The notes: generated from the letters alone by a model not told the origin. Numbered from the stretch's first letter, positions 1-9,205 are shown. The stretch: 64,000 nt of DNA from Lachnospiraceae bacterium UBA1683 (GCA_002320245.1 DCKD01000028.1:13762-77761); one strand, 5' to 3'. Numbers and translations: made by a program.

Positions 1-467
1 GTATGGCGCGTCTTTCAGAGAGAATACTTGGTCTCTCCGATACAGAAGTGCTGGATGTGACGGCAGAATCTGACGGGATACCGGAAGGAATCGGAAGGGT
101 GGGAAGCCTTCCGGAAGAAATGACGCTAAGGGAATGCTGTGGTTATGTAAAAGAACGGCTAAAGCTTCCGCAGGTCAGAGTATTCGGAAATATGGATACA
201 CTGGTCAGGCGCATGGCAACTTCTCCCGGCTCCGGAAAAAGTGCGGTATGCCCGGCGATTGAAAAGGGGGCAGATGTACTTGTGACAGGGGATATCGGGC
301 ACCATGAAGGACTGGATGCTCTTGAGCAGGGGCTTTGCATCGTTGACGCGGGACATTATGGCACAGAGTATATTTTTGTTGAAGATATGAGGAATTTTTT
401 AAAAGAACGTTTTCCGGAAACGGACGTAATAACCGAGCCGATATCACATCCGTTTCATGTAATATAA
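1..467 (+). CDS. Nif3-like dinuclear metal centre protein (C-terminal part)
   Basis: This is the 3' portion of a Nif3/YqfO-type protein, and the 5' part lies outside the window. The visible 154 residues contain GDIGHHEGLDAL and, shortly after, VDAGHYGTEY. The His and Glu of these motifs match the metal-ligand motifs of the Nif3 family. The reading frame is open to the window edge, so the Met at base 3 need not be the start. Family members form hexamers and bind two metals. Some are described as GTP cyclohydrolase I type 2 homologues, but the biochemical role is not settled. In Bacillus-type genomes the gene follows sigA and trmK, which cannot be checked here. The family call is firm and the function is not. 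Confidence 0.85.
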   Translation, partial: MARLSERILGLSDTEVLDVTAESDGIPEGIGRVGSLPEEMTLRECCGYVKERLKLPQVRVFGNMDTLVRRMATSPGSGKSAVCPAIEKGADVLVTGDIGHHEGLDALEQGLCIVDAGHYGTEYIFVEDMRNFLKERFPETDVITEPISHPFHVI

Positions 468-483
468 ATATGTAATTCAGATG

Positions 484-525
484 CCCTCAGTGGACAAAGG
501 CGTGTTGTTCCTTATCCACTGAGGG
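484..525 (+). terminator. Strong hairpin after nif3-like gene
   Basis: The arms CCCTCAGTGG (484-493) and CCACTGAGGG (516-525) are perfectly complementary around a 22-base loop. No good T run follows, so it may be a weak terminator, an mRNA-stabilising stem or a processing site between the Nif3-like gene and the nucleoside kinase. Confidence 0.5.
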
Positions 526-572
526 TAGAGACGGTTCAGACAGACAATATAAGACAGAAAGGCTGATGGGGT

Positions 573-2243
573 ATGGAGACAAGGACTTGTACGGTAAAAG
601 TAGGCGAGCGGACAGCCCAATATGAGATTGGAACGAAGTTTGAAAAAATTGCAAAAGATTTTCAGAAGTACTATGAGCATCAGATTGTACTTGCGTTTGT
701 GGAAGGCAACCGGCTGCAGGAGCTGAGTAAAGAACTGGAGAAGGACAGCGAGCTGGAGTTTATCACTACAGCGGATAAGATTGGAAATGACACCTACAGA
801 AGAAGTATGTGCTTTTTGCTTGTCAAAGCAGTCCATGATGTCGGCGGACATCAGCGGGTGGAGCGTGTGCGGATACATTTTTCCATAAGTAAAGGCTATT
901 ACTGCACAGTGGAGGGTGCGGTTACGTTGGACGAGGACTTTCTTCAGCGCGTGGATGCACGTATGAGGGAACTATCGGAACAGTGCATCAAAATCGGGAA
1001 GCATTCCATCCATACGACGGAAGCGGTGGAAATGTTCCGGAAGCATAAGATGTATGACAAGGAGAGGCTGTTCGAATACCGTCGGGTTTCCAAGGTAAAT
1101 ATTTATACCATCAATGAATTTGAAGATTATTATTATGGATATATGGTGCCGGATACCGGATATCTGAAATATTTTTCCCTGCATTTGTATGGAAATGGGT
1201 TTGTTATTCAGTTTCCGGTTCCGGAGCATCCGGAAGAGGTTCCGGAATTTGTACCGCGTCCAAAGCTGTTTCATGTACAGGCAGAATCGGTACAATGGGG
1301 CGATTTGCAGGGGATTGATACAGTAGGCGCACTGAACGATATGGTTACCCATCAGGATATGCGTGAAGTAGTACTTGTGCAGGAGGCATATCAGGAACGG
1401 AAAATCGGCGAGATTGCCAAACAGATTGCGGAGTGTCCGAATGTAAAATTTGTATTGATTGCCGGACCGTCGTCGTCAGGAAAGACAACATTTTCCCATC
1501 GGTTATCTATCCAACTGCGGGTGAACGGACTGACACCGCATCCGATTGCCGTGGATAACTATTTTGTGGATCGCGAACATACGCCAAGGGATGAAAACGG
1601 TAATTATAATTTTGAGTGTCTGGAGGCAATCGATGTCGAGAAATTTAATCAGGATATGACGGCTCTCCTCAACGGAGAAAAAGTTTATCTTCCGATTTTT
1701 AATTTTAAAACCGGGCAGCGGAATTATTCTACAGTTCCAAAGCAGCTTGGCAGGCAGGACATTCTTGTGATAGAGGGCATTCACTGCCTGAATCCAAAAC
1801 TGACAGAAAATTTGAATGATGCAAATAAGTTTAAGATTTATATCAGTGCGCTTACGCAGTTAAATATTGATGAGCACAACCGGATTCCATCGACAGACGG
1901 CCGTCTGGTCCGCCGGATTGTCCGCGATGCCAGAACACGGGGGACGTCCGCAAGACAGACAATCGCAATGTGGGATTCGGTCAGAAGAGGAGAAGAAAAA
2001 AATATCTTCCCGTTTCAGGAAGAGGCAGATGTAATGTTCAATTCCTCGCTGCTGTATGAACTTGCCGTTCTCAAGCCGCATGTGGAACCATTGCTGTTTG
2101 GCGTTGACAAACACTGTCCGGAGTATGCAGAGGCAAAACGACTGCTGAAATTTTTTGATTATTTTGTGGGTATCGGCAGCGAAAATGTTCCGACCAACTC
2201 CCTTTTGAGAGAATTTATCGGAGGCGGCTGCTTTTTCGTTTGA
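573..2243 (+). CDS. Nucleoside (uridine-type) kinase with TGS domain
   Basis: The 556-residue protein has an N-terminal TGS-like domain (about 1-60) and a threonyl-tRNA-synthetase SAD-like region (about 60-200). A P-loop kinase of the uridine kinase/phosphoribulokinase type follows: Walker A GPSSSGKTTF near residue 300 and the hydrophobic strand LVIEGIHCLNP near 397. This architecture is common in Clostridia, where it is usually annotated as nucleoside kinase. The likely reaction is NTP-dependent phosphorylation of a nucleoside such as uridine or cytidine in salvage, although the TGS/SAD part suggests binding of an additional ligand. The gene stands alone between two hairpin-bounded units. 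Family assignment is good and the substrate is inferred. Confidence 0.85.
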   Translation: METRTCTVKVGERTAQYEIGTKFEKIAKDFQKYYEHQIVLAFVEGNRLQELSKELEKDSELEFITTADKIGNDTYRRSMCFLLVKAVHDVGGHQRVERVRIHFSISKGYYCTVEGAVTLDEDFLQRVDARMRELSEQCIKIGKHSIHTTEAVEMFRKHKMYDKERLFEYRRVSKVNIYTINEFEDYYYGYMVPDTGYLKYFSLHLYGNGFVIQFPVPEHPEEVPEFVPRPKLFHVQAESVQWGDLQGIDTVGALNDMVTHQDMREVVLVQEAYQERKIGEIAKQIAECPNVKFVLIAGPSSSGKTTFSHRLSIQLRVNGLTPHPIAVDNYFVDREHTPRDENGNYNFECLEAIDVEKFNQDMTALLNGEKVYLPIFNFKTGQRNYSTVPKQLGRQDILVIEGIHCLNPKLTENLNDANKFKIYISALTQLNIDEHNRIPSTDGRLVRRIVRDARTRGTSARQTIAMWDSVRRGEEKNIFPFQEEADVMFNSSLLYELAVLKPHVEPLLFGVDKHCPEYAEAKRLLKFFDYFVGIGSENVPTNSLLREFIGGGCFFV

Positions 2244-2285
2244 CAGGTATTATGAGTGACTCCGTAATTCTAAAAGGAAAAGGAT

Positions 2286-2858
2286 ATGAAGATAGAAGAA
2301 CAGATTGGGGAGAAAATCCGGGAACTTCGCGGTTGGAATGGCTGGTCGCAGCAGGAACTTGCAGACAGAACAGAACTCACAAAGGGGTTCATTTCCCAGA
2401 TGGAACGCGGGCGGACAGCACCATCAATATCAACTTTGCAGCATATTGTGGAATGTCTGGGAACGAATTTGTCTGATTTCTTCTATGAAGAAGAAAACCA
2501 CCAGATTGTATATCCGAAGGAGACATATTTGGAAAAGGAAGATGACAGCTCTAATCTGATAACATGGCTTGCCCCCGGAGCTCAGGATACATGTCTTCAG
2601 CCGGTTCTTCTGCGTATTGAACCGGGGCAGTCACTTTTACAGGATAATCCTCATGAGGGGGAAGAGTTCGGCTATGTGCTCGCGGGAAAGATAAGGCTGG
2701 ATTATGGAGCAGAGACCTATACGGTCAGGGCAGGAGATTCCTTTCTTTTTCCGGCGAACAGAAAACACAGGATTAGTTCGGACAGTGCACAGGTATCCAT
2801 AGTTCTGTTGGTTCATAAAGGGGAACGCAAGGAACGCAAAGGGGACAGTCCCTTCTGA
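2286..2858 (+). CDS. XRE-family regulator with C-terminal cupin
   Basis: The 190-residue protein has an N-terminal helix-turn-helix (residues about 5-60, with WSQQELADRTELTKGFISQMERG) and a C-terminal cupin barrel (about 105-175, containing PHEGEEFGYVLAGK). This is the PuuR-like architecture, in which the cupin senses a small molecule and the HTH represses transport or catabolic genes. An AAAGGA motif precedes the start. The last eleven or so residues (from about ERKERKGDSPF) are encoded by the left arm of a perfect palindrome, and the stop codon sits at its centre, so the native C-terminus was probably replaced by a repeat insertion. Targets are unknown. A polyamine-type signal is a guess from the family only. 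Confidence 0.85.
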   Translation: MKIEEQIGEKIRELRGWNGWSQQELADRTELTKGFISQMERGRTAPSISTLQHIVECLGTNLSDFFYEEENHQIVYPKETYLEKEDDSSNLITWLAPGAQDTCLQPVLLRIEPGQSLLQDNPHEGEEFGYVLAGKIRLDYGAETYTVRAGDSFLFPANRKHRISSDSAQVSIVLLVHKGERKERKGDSPF

Positions 2859-2883
2859 GAAGGGACTGTCCCCTTTGCGTTCC
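2831..2883. repeat. Perfect 53-bp palindrome of the GGGACAGTCCC type
   Basis: Arms of 26 bases (2831-2856 and 2858-2883) are perfectly complementary around a single base. The core is AAAGGGGACAGTCCCTT. It spans the stop codon of the cupin regulator and lies between two convergent genes, so it could act as a bidirectional terminator. Its length and exactness are more like a REP/REPIN-type mobile repeat than an ordinary terminator. A shorter element with the same core is at 6111-6140. Confidence 0.8.
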
Positions 2884-2911
2884 ATTTCCAGAATATTCTG
2901 TTGATTTACAC

Positions 2912-4012
2912 TTATTTCTCATAAAATTTTATGATATTATCCATCCGGCTATACATATTCTGCAATAGTAAATCTGCAATGGTAACTGCAGCCATGGATT
3001 CTACTACCACGACCGCTCTGGGGACGATGATAGGGTCATGTCTTCCGTTGATGATTAACTCAGTATTCGCTCCGGCTTCAGTTACTGTCTGCTGTGGCTG
3101 CGCGATGGATGGGGTTGGCTTTACTGCTGCGCGGAAGATGAGCGTATCACCGTCGCTCATGCCGCCGAGGACGCCGCCGGAGTGATTGGTCTTTTTGCGG
3201 ATTTTTCCGTTTTCCGCATAGAACGCGTCGTTGTTTGTGCTTCCGTTGAGAAGTGCGGCTCTTACACCGTCCCCGATTTCAAATGCCTTTACAGAACCGA
3301 TGGATAAGATTGCTTTTGCAAGACATGAGTCTAGTTTTTCGAAAACGGGTTCACCGATTCCTGCCGGAAGTCCGGTGACACGGCATTCAATAACTCCGCC
3401 GGCAGAATCTGCCCGTGCCATCATCTCATCGAGATAAGCCTCGGCCTTTTCGGCCGCAGCATTATTTGGCATATACAGGCGGTTTTGGCTGATTTCATCA
3501 AAATGGTAATCCGATTCATCGACCGTGACAGTTCCGATTGCTTTTGCGTAGGTACAAAACCGGATGCCAAGTTCTTTCAGGAGAAGAAATGCGACCGCAC
3601 CCGCTGCAGTCCTGCCGATAGTTTCGCGTCCGGAGGAACGCCCGCCGCCGCGGAAATCACGAAAACCGTATTTTTGCGTGAAGGTATAATCGGCATGTCC
3701 CGGACGGTAAGTTGCAGCGATATTTCCATAATCGCGGGAACGCTGGTCCTGATTGCGGACCATCAGAGAGATTGGCGTTCCGGTTGTGCGTCCCTCAAAC
3801 ACACCGGAGAGAATTTCGACCTGATCATTTTCCTGACGCTTTGTAGTGTATTTACTCTGGCCGGGTTTCCTCCGGTCCAGAAAACTTTGAATATCGGACT
3901 CTTTCAGTTCTAATCCTGCCGGGCATCCATCAATCACAACGCCGATTGCGGCGCCGTGGGATTCCCCCCATGTTGTAATCTGGAAAAAACGTCCGTATGT
4001 TGAACCACTCAT
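2912..4012 (-). CDS. aroC: Chorismate synthase
   Basis: It converts 5-enolpyruvylshikimate 3-phosphate to chorismate using reduced FMN, the last step of the shikimate pathway in the cytosol. The start at 4012 gives MSGSTYGRFFQITTWGESHG, the canonical N-terminus, and is preceded by AAGGAG at good spacing. The frame stays open a further 33 codons upstream but that part has no homology. The family signature GGRSSGRETIGRTAAGAVA is present, as is the conserved C-terminal region. At 366 residues it has the normal length. It is not in an aro operon here: it is convergent with the cupin regulator and divergent from the L,D-transpeptidase. Confidence 0.96.
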   Translation of the reverse strand: MSGSTYGRFFQITTWGESHGAAIGVVIDGCPAGLELKESDIQSFLDRRKPGQSKYTTKRQENDQVEILSGVFEGRTTGTPISLMVRNQDQRSRDYGNIAATYRPGHADYTFTQKYGFRDFRGGGRSSGRETIGRTAAGAVAFLLLKELGIRFCTYAKAIGTVTVDESDYHFDEISQNRLYMPNNAAAEKAEAYLDEMMARADSAGGVIECRVTGLPAGIGEPVFEKLDSCLAKAILSIGSVKAFEIGDGVRAALLNGSTNNDAFYAENGKIRKKTNHSGGVLGGMSDGDTLIFRAAVKPTPSIAQPQQTVTEAGANTELIINGRHDPIIVPRAVVVVESMAAVTIADLLLQNMYSRMDNIIKFYEK

Positions 4013-4221
4013 ATAAAAATCTCCTTCCTCTGTCAAGGCAAAATAAGCCATAGCATCAAGGGGCAAAATATCTTTTGACCTCTTTGATACATGGATTGCT
4101 TCGCATTTCATGCTCCCGCAATCCTAAAAACATTCGAAATTCACCCTAATCCGGCTGCTTTCTCATGTTTTGCGGGTCTCAAAGTTATGTTTTTTCATGT
4201 AAGCATGAAACACATGACCTT

Positions 4222-4249
4222 TTGACACTGGTATCATATGTATTATATA
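4222..4249 (+). promoter_or_regulatory. Candidate promoter for L,D-transpeptidase gene
   Basis: TTGACA (4222-4227) and TATATA (4244-4249) are separated by 16 bases, about 140 bases before the start. A second TATAAT at 4345-4350 lacks a clear -35 and might serve another sigma factor. The 4112-4388 gap otherwise holds only AT-rich sequence. Confidence 0.45.
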
Positions 4250-4388
4250 AGAAGAAAAAACATCCTGCAATCTTTTATTTCTAAGAGTTTTTAAGATTTT
4301 ATGAAATTACCTAGAATTTACTGTACAATTCTTTTAATTCATAATATAATAAACTAAATATGGACTAATTATAAAGGGGAGACACAAA

Positions 4389-6074
4389 ATGAGCAAGGGT
4401 GACATCCATGAGAATGAATACAAAGACGACAGTGTCAATTTTGATGAGTATGGGAATGAATACGGTTCTGATGGTTTCGGGGATGCAGAAGACTTTGAAG
4501 AATTAGATGATTCTTTAGAAGACGAAAAGTTTGAAACTGCAGAATTTGAGGATGAAAAGTCCGAAACTACAGAATTCGGAGATGAAGAGTTTGAAATGAC
4601 AGAATTCGGAGATGAAGAGTTTGAAGATGAAGAATTTGATTGTGAGGAGGAAAAACCCCACGCTGCAAAGCGAAAGAAAAAGGGTTCCAGAAAGGTTTGG
4701 ATTGCAGCCGGCGGAGCAATAGCGGCGATAGTAGTCATATATCTTTGTATTTCTGTATTCTTTATGAGTCATTTTTATGCAAATACAGAGATTAACGGGC
4801 ATGATTTTTCTATGAAGACAGCAGCAGATGTGGAGTCCTATATGAAAAAACAGGTAAAGGACTATGCGTTGAAAGTACTTGAGATGGATAATACATCCGA
4901 TACCATCCGTGGTTCCGATATTGATTTGGTATATAAATCGGGCAGCGAGATTCAGGATGCGATTAAGAAACAGAATGCGTTCCTGTGGCCGTCAGGATTT
5001 TTCTCAAAAAAATCAACAGATATTACAGTGAATGTGTCTTACGATGAGCAAAAACTGGAATCCGCAATCAATGGTCTGCAGTCTGTGCAGGCGGAACAGG
5101 TACAGCCGATATCTGCAAGTCCGAAGTTCGATGGAAATCAGTTTGTAATAGAACCGGAAGTGCTAGGTACGGCAGTGAATATGGATGCATTACATACAAA
5201 GATTACACAGTATGTTTCTGAGTTTAAGGCAGAATTGAATATGGAGAAGGAAGGATGCTATGCACTTCCGAAATACACATCCGGTTCAAAAGAGGTAAAG
5301 AATGCCTGCGATACGATGAATGCGTATTTAAAAGCAAATATTACCTATACAATGACGGAAAATGTTGTTGTGGATAAGAGCGTGATTTCCGGCTGGCTGA
5401 CGGTGGACGGCGATATGAATGTAACATTGAATGAAGGCGCTGTGCGGGAATGGCTGGCAGCGTTCGGCGATAAGTATGATACGGTTGGTGCGACAAGGAC
5501 CATCACCACTCCAGGAGGAAAAACGGTGGAAGTATCCGGAGGTACTTATGGCTGGTCGATTGATGAGGATACAGAGTTTACAGCGCTTGTAAACAGTATC
5601 AGGAATGGGGAGACGGTGACGAAGGAACCGGCTTACTATCAGACGGCGGCATCTCACAGCGCACAGGACTGGGGGAATACTTACGCAGAGGTGGATTTGT
5701 CCTCGCAGCACATGTGGTACATTTCCAATGGTTCCGTTGCATTGGAGACAGATGTTGTAACCGGTGTACCGACTCCGGAGAAAGAGACACCGGCAGGAGT
5801 ATACTATATTCTGGAAAAGAGTTTGAATAAGACACTCGTAGGGGATATTAAACCGGAGACGGGAAAACCGGAATATGAAACACCCGTCGATTACTGGATG
5901 CGGGTAACGTGGAGCGGCATCGGATTCCATGATGCAAACTGGCAGTCTGCTTTTGGCGGAAGCCGTTATACAGATGGGTTCGGCTCTCACGGATGTATTA
6001 ATATGCCGGTGGATATGGCAGCGTCACTGTACAATATGATGCCGGAGGGAACCCCGGTTATCATACATAATTAA
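4389..6074 (+). CDS. Membrane-anchored L,D-transpeptidase (YkuD)
   Basis: The 561-residue protein has three parts. Residues 1-100 form a strongly acidic cytoplasmic tail with repeats around residues 45-85 (variants of TEFGDEEFE). A basic KRKKK patch and one membrane segment follow at about 103-126. The extracellular part has a peptidoglycan-binding-4 type region and a C-terminal YkuD catalytic domain with the motif SHGCINM. The catalytic Cys is near residue 536 and a conserved His occurs earlier in GFHDAN. YkuD enzymes make 3-3 peptide cross-links in peptidoglycan or attach ligands to it. GAAAGGGGAGA precedes the start. The acidic repeated tail is unusual and its role is unknown. Confidence 0.9.
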   Translation: MSKGDIHENEYKDDSVNFDEYGNEYGSDGFGDAEDFEELDDSLEDEKFETAEFEDEKSETTEFGDEEFEMTEFGDEEFEDEEFDCEEEKPHAAKRKKKGSRKVWIAAGGAIAAIVVIYLCISVFFMSHFYANTEINGHDFSMKTAADVESYMKKQVKDYALKVLEMDNTSDTIRGSDIDLVYKSGSEIQDAIKKQNAFLWPSGFFSKKSTDITVNVSYDEQKLESAINGLQSVQAEQVQPISASPKFDGNQFVIEPEVLGTAVNMDALHTKITQYVSEFKAELNMEKEGCYALPKYTSGSKEVKNACDTMNAYLKANITYTMTENVVVDKSVISGWLTVDGDMNVTLNEGAVREWLAAFGDKYDTVGATRTITTPGGKTVEVSGGTYGWSIDEDTEFTALVNSIRNGETVTKEPAYYQTAASHSAQDWGNTYAEVDLSSQHMWYISNGSVALETDVVTGVPTPEKETPAGVYYILEKSLNKTLVGDIKPETGKPEYETPVDYWMRVTWSGIGFHDANWQSAFGGSRYTDGFGSHGCINMPVDMAASLYNMMPEGTPVIIHN

Positions 6075-6110
6075 TTGGCAGGGCGGATATCGAATTATAA
6101 ATTTCAATAG

Positions 6111-6140
6111 AAAGGGACAGCCTTTGGGGACTGTCCCTTT
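6111..6140 (+). terminator. GGGACAGTCCC-type stem-loop
   Basis: AAAGGGACAG (6111-6120) pairs with CTGTCCCTTT (6131-6140), with a 10-base loop. It shares its core with the long palindrome at 2831-2883. It probably ends the L,D-transpeptidase transcript and lies directly before the Shine-Dalgarno site of tgt. Confidence 0.65.
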
Positions 6141-6152
6141 TAGAAAGAGGAA

Positions 6153-7295
6153 ATGATGTACGAATTATTAAAAAAAGACGGAAATGCAAAGCGCGGTCGG
6201 TTCCATACAGTGCACGGAATTATTGAGACTCCGGTGTTTATGAACGTGGGAACCGCTGCGGCAATCAAAGGAGCTGTGTCAACGGATGACTTGCGGCAGA
6301 TTAAGACACAGGTGGAGCTTTCCAACACGTACCATCTGCATGTACGGCCGGGGGATGGAATTGTCAAAAAGCTCGGAGGACTGCATAAGTTTATGCATTG
6401 GGACAAACCGATTTTGACGGATTCGGGCGGATTTCAGGTGTTCTCGCTGGCGGATTTGCGAAAAATCAAAGAGGAAGGCGTCCATTTTCATTCACATATT
6501 GACGGAAGAAAAATCTTTATGGGACCGGAGCAAAGTATGCAGATTCAGTCGAATCTGGCATCTACCATTGCGATGGCATTCGACGAGTGTCCGTCCAGCG
6601 TAGCTGACCGTGCGTATATGACAGATTCGGTTGCAAGAACCACCCGTTGGCTCAAACGCTGTAAAACGGAGCTGGACAGACTGAATACACTTCCGGACAC
6701 CATTAACAAGGATCAGATTTTGTTTGGCATCAATCAGGGCGGCGTATATGAAGATATCCGAATCGAACATGCAAAACAGATTTCGGAACTGGATTTGGCG
6801 GGCTATGCAGTTGGAGGTCTTGCAGTCGGTGAGAGTCACGAAGAAATGTACCGGATTCTGGAGGCGGTAGTTCCGGTGCTGCCAGAGAATAAGCCGACGT
6901 ACCTGATGGGTGTCGGCACTCCCGCTAATATTCTGGAGGCGGTTGACCGGGGAGTGGATTTCTTTGACTGCGTATATCCATCCAGAAACGGAAGGCATGG
7001 ACATGTTTATACCAATCGTGGAAAGCTGAATCTGTTCAATGCAAAATACGAACTGGATGACCGTCCGATTGAGGAGGGGTGTCAGTGCCCTGCGTGCAGA
7101 AGTTACAGCAGAGCGTATATCCGCCACCTGCTGAAGGCGAAAGAGATGCTTGGTATGCGTCTCTGTGTGCTGCATAATTTATATTTCTATAATACAATGA
7201 TGGAGGAAATCCGGGAGGCGATTGAAGCAGGTAATTACCGGGATTATAAGAAGAAAAAACTGGAAGGTGTACTTCAGACCAAAAATAACGCCTGA
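6153..7295 (+). CDS. tgt: tRNA-guanine transglycosylase
   Basis: It exchanges guanine-34 of GU(N)-anticodon tRNAs for the queuosine precursor preQ1 (or queuine if salvaged). The 380-residue protein has the catalytic region DSGGFQVFSL near residue 90, the nucleophile region FFDCVYPSRNGRHGH near residue 270, and a zinc site CQCPACRSYSR plus a downstream His. Two adjacent ATGs (6153, 6156) follow AGAGGA, and either could be used. The neighbour yajC is a common partner of tgt across bacteria, as in the classical tgt-yajC order. Confidence 0.95.
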   Translation: MMYELLKKDGNAKRGRFHTVHGIIETPVFMNVGTAAAIKGAVSTDDLRQIKTQVELSNTYHLHVRPGDGIVKKLGGLHKFMHWDKPILTDSGGFQVFSLADLRKIKEEGVHFHSHIDGRKIFMGPEQSMQIQSNLASTIAMAFDECPSSVADRAYMTDSVARTTRWLKRCKTELDRLNTLPDTINKDQILFGINQGGVYEDIRIEHAKQISELDLAGYAVGGLAVGESHEEMYRILEAVVPVLPENKPTYLMGVGTPANILEAVDRGVDFFDCVYPSRNGRHGHVYTNRGKLNLFNAKYELDDRPIEEGCQCPACRSYSRAYIRHLLKAKEMLGMRLCVLHNLYFYNTMMEEIREAIEAGNYRDYKKKKLEGVLQTKNNA

Positions 7296-7398
7296 ATTAT
7301 AAAGATTATAAAGAAAACGGAAATTATACTTGAAGATTGACACGATTTTGTGTATGATTAATGTATTGTCTTTAAGATTGAATTTAGGAGGATGTAAA

Positions 7399-7710
7399 AT
7401 GAATGGAGTTTTAGCAGCAGCTTCAGGCAGTGCTGGCATGGTAAGTGTGATTCTTGTTTATGTAGTAATCATTGGTGGTATGTGGTTCTTTTTGATGAGA
7501 CCGCAGAAGAAAGAGCAGAAGAGGATCCAGGCAATGCTTTCTACAATGGAAGTAGGTGATACCGTTTTGACTACAAGCGGTTTTTATGGAGTGATTATTG
7601 ATATTTCGGATGATGATGTCATCGTGGAATTCGGGAATAACAAGAACTGCCGTATTCCAATGCAGAAAGCGGCAATTGCACAGCTTGAAAAACCAGGTAC
7701 AGCAGAATAA
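7399..7710 (+). CDS. yajC: Preprotein translocase accessory subunit YajC
   Basis: The 103-residue protein has one N-terminal membrane segment (about residues 12-33), then the hallmark FFLMRPQKKEQKR and a small soluble domain (MEVGDTVLTTSGFYG). YajC associates with SecDF at the Sec translocon, where its role is accessory. The start at 7399 is chosen because AGGAGG lies 8 bases upstream. The open frame reaches back to 7330 but without a ribosome site. It follows tgt and is closed by a clear terminator. Confidence 0.93.
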   Translation: MNGVLAAASGSAGMVSVILVYVVIIGGMWFFLMRPQKKEQKRIQAMLSTMEVGDTVLTTSGFYGVIIDISDDDVIVEFGNNKNCRIPMQKAAIAQLEKPGTAE

Positions 7711-7723
7711 GAACTAAGAGAAG

Positions 7724-7751
7724 AACCGGAGGCATTTGCTTCCGGTTTTTT
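7724..7751 (+). terminator. Rho-independent terminator after yajC
   Basis: ACCGGAGG pairs with CTTCCGGT around ATTTG, followed by a run of seven or more T. It closes the tgt-yajC unit. Confidence 0.85.
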
Positions 7752-7752
7752 T

Positions 7753-7900
7753 GTTCTATAGGAAATTGTGCTGCAATTCCTATGAAACAAAACCCTCCGG
7801 AGGAGCACAGAAGCGCAGAGAAGGAAGCTGTTGCTTCGCAGCCGCGCCTCACGGGGCGTTCGCAGGCGGACTCTTTGCTATTGTTGATACTTTTACGAAT
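7753..7900. other. Intergenic stretch after yajC, GC-rich and gene-free
   Basis: No convincing gene is present. It contains short stems (for example around CCTCCGGAGG near 7794) and GC-rich sequence resembling a decayed structured repeat, but it cannot be aligned confidently to the repeat family seen elsewhere in the window. Confidence 0.4.
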
Positions 7901-7907
7901 TAAAGGG

Positions 7908-7936
7908 TTGAAACGTTTTGGAAAATACGGTATGAT
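7908..7936 (+). promoter_or_regulatory. Promoter of the leuB-ilvD-ilvB unit
   Basis: TTGAAA (7908-7913) and TATGAT (7931-7936) are separated by exactly 17 bases, about 95 bases before leuB. No T-box specifier or AGGGTGG motif is visible in the short leader, so leucine or isoleucine control, if any, is not by a recognisable T-box here. Confidence 0.7.
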
Positions 7937-8032
7937 AAATACATTCGAGTATTGGAAGGATGCTCTGACCGTATTCTGCGGATAGTATCTGTACGGAAAA
8001 GTACCATTTTATGTATGGAAGGGTGAAATATT

Positions 8033-9121
8033 ATGAAACTGAACATTGGCGTGATTAAGGGAGACGGCATCGGACCGGAAATCGTCACTGAAGCGATGAA
8101 AGTATTGGATAGAGTAGGAAGGGTGTACGGCCATGAGCTTAATTATACACAATTGCTCATGGGCGGAGCATCCATTGATGTTCACGGGGTCCCACTGACA
8201 GAGGAAACAATTGAGCTGGCGAAGCAGAGCGATGCGGTGCTGCTTGGCTCTATCGGCGGGGATGCAAAAACTTCTCCATGGTATCAGCTTGAACCTTCAA
8301 AGCGCCCGGAGGCAGGGCTTTTAAAGATTCGGAAAGCATTGAACCTGTTTGCAAACCTGCGGCCGGCCGTGCTGTATGATGAACTCAAGGGCGCATGCCC
8401 GTTAAAGGAAGAGATTACAGAGGGCGGCTTTGATATGATGATTATGCGGGAGCTGACAGGAGGACTGTATTTTGGGGAGCGTTCGACCGAAGTCAGAGAC
8501 GGAGTCCTGACGGCAACCGATACACTTACATATAATGAAGATGAGATTCGCAGGATTGCAAAACGTGGATTTGATATTGCGATGAAACGCCGCAGGAAAG
8601 TAACAAGCATTGATAAGGCAAATGTACTGGATTCTTCCCGTCTATGGAGAAAAACAGTCGAGGAAGTGGCAAAGGATTATCCGGAAGTGACACTGGAACA
8701 TATGCTTGTGGACAACTGCGCAATGCAGCTTGTAAAAAATCCCCGTCAGTTTGATGTCATTCTGACAGAGAATATGTTCGGGGATATTCTTTCCGACGAG
8801 GCAAGCATGGTGACCGGCTCTATCGGAATGCTTGCATCCGCAAGTCTGAATGAAACAAAATTTGGGATGTATGAGCCGAGCGGAGGTTCCGCACCGGATA
8901 TTGCCGGAAAAGGAATTGCAAATCCAATCGCGACCATTCTGTCAGCAGCAATGATGCTTCGTTTTTCTTTTGATTTGGATACAGAGGCAGATGCAGTTGA
9001 AACTGCCGTGGAAAAGGTACTAAAAGACGGATACCGCACAATTGATATAATGTCAGAAGGAAAGACACAGATTGATACCGCAGAGATGGGCGATAAAATC
9101 TGCGCATATATTTCAAAGTAA
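8033..9121 (+). CDS. leuB: 3-isopropylmalate dehydrogenase
   Basis: It oxidatively decarboxylates 3-isopropylmalate to 2-oxoisocaproate with NAD, the third step of leucine synthesis. The 362-residue protein starts with [18 protein letters not shown] and carries the decarboxylating dehydrogenase signature around residues 240-265 ([17 protein letters not shown]) and the [15 protein letters not shown] nucleotide region. GAAGGG precedes the ATG. leuA, leuC and leuD are not present in the window. It is first in a unit with ilvD and ilvB. Confidence 0.95.
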   Translation: MKLNIGVIKGDGIGPEIVTEAMKVLDRVGRVYGHELNYTQLLMGGASIDVHGVPLTEETIELAKQSDAVLLGSIGGDAKTSPWYQLEPSKRPEAGLLKIRKALNLFANLRPAVLYDELKGACPLKEEITEGGFDMMIMRELTGGLYFGERSTEVRDGVLTATDTLTYNEDEIRRIAKRGFDIAMKRRRKVTSIDKANVLDSSRLWRKTVEEVAKDYPEVTLEHMLVDNCAMQLVKNPRQFDVILTENMFGDILSDEASMVTGSIGMLASASLNETKFGMYEPSGGSAPDIAGKGIANPIATILSAAMMLRFSFDLDTEADAVETAVEKVLKDGYRTIDIMSEGKTQIDTAEMGDKICAYISK

Positions 9122-9149
9122 AAGACCCCGCTGCAGGCAGCGGGAATAA
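9120..9149 (+). repeat. Minimal copy of the dispersed structured repeat
   Basis: AAAGACCCCGCTGC is joined directly to GCAGCGGGAATAA. These are the two outer ends of the longer repeat seen at 50865-51050, with all internal sequence absent. It starts at the stop codon of leuB. The stem CCCGCTGC/GCAGCGGG could attenuate transcription between leuB and ilvD. Confidence 0.6.
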
Positions 9150-9205
9150 GAGTCCATAAAATTATTATAAAACGAAGCAGTAAGAAAAGAGAGGATGAAC
9201 AAACT

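Noticed and set aside
4334..4738. Minus-strand open frame of 134 codons rich in Ser/Asn opposite the L,D-transpeptidase start
   Set aside because: It is the antisense of the acidic repeat. Its low-complexity composition follows from the repeat and it has no ribosome site.
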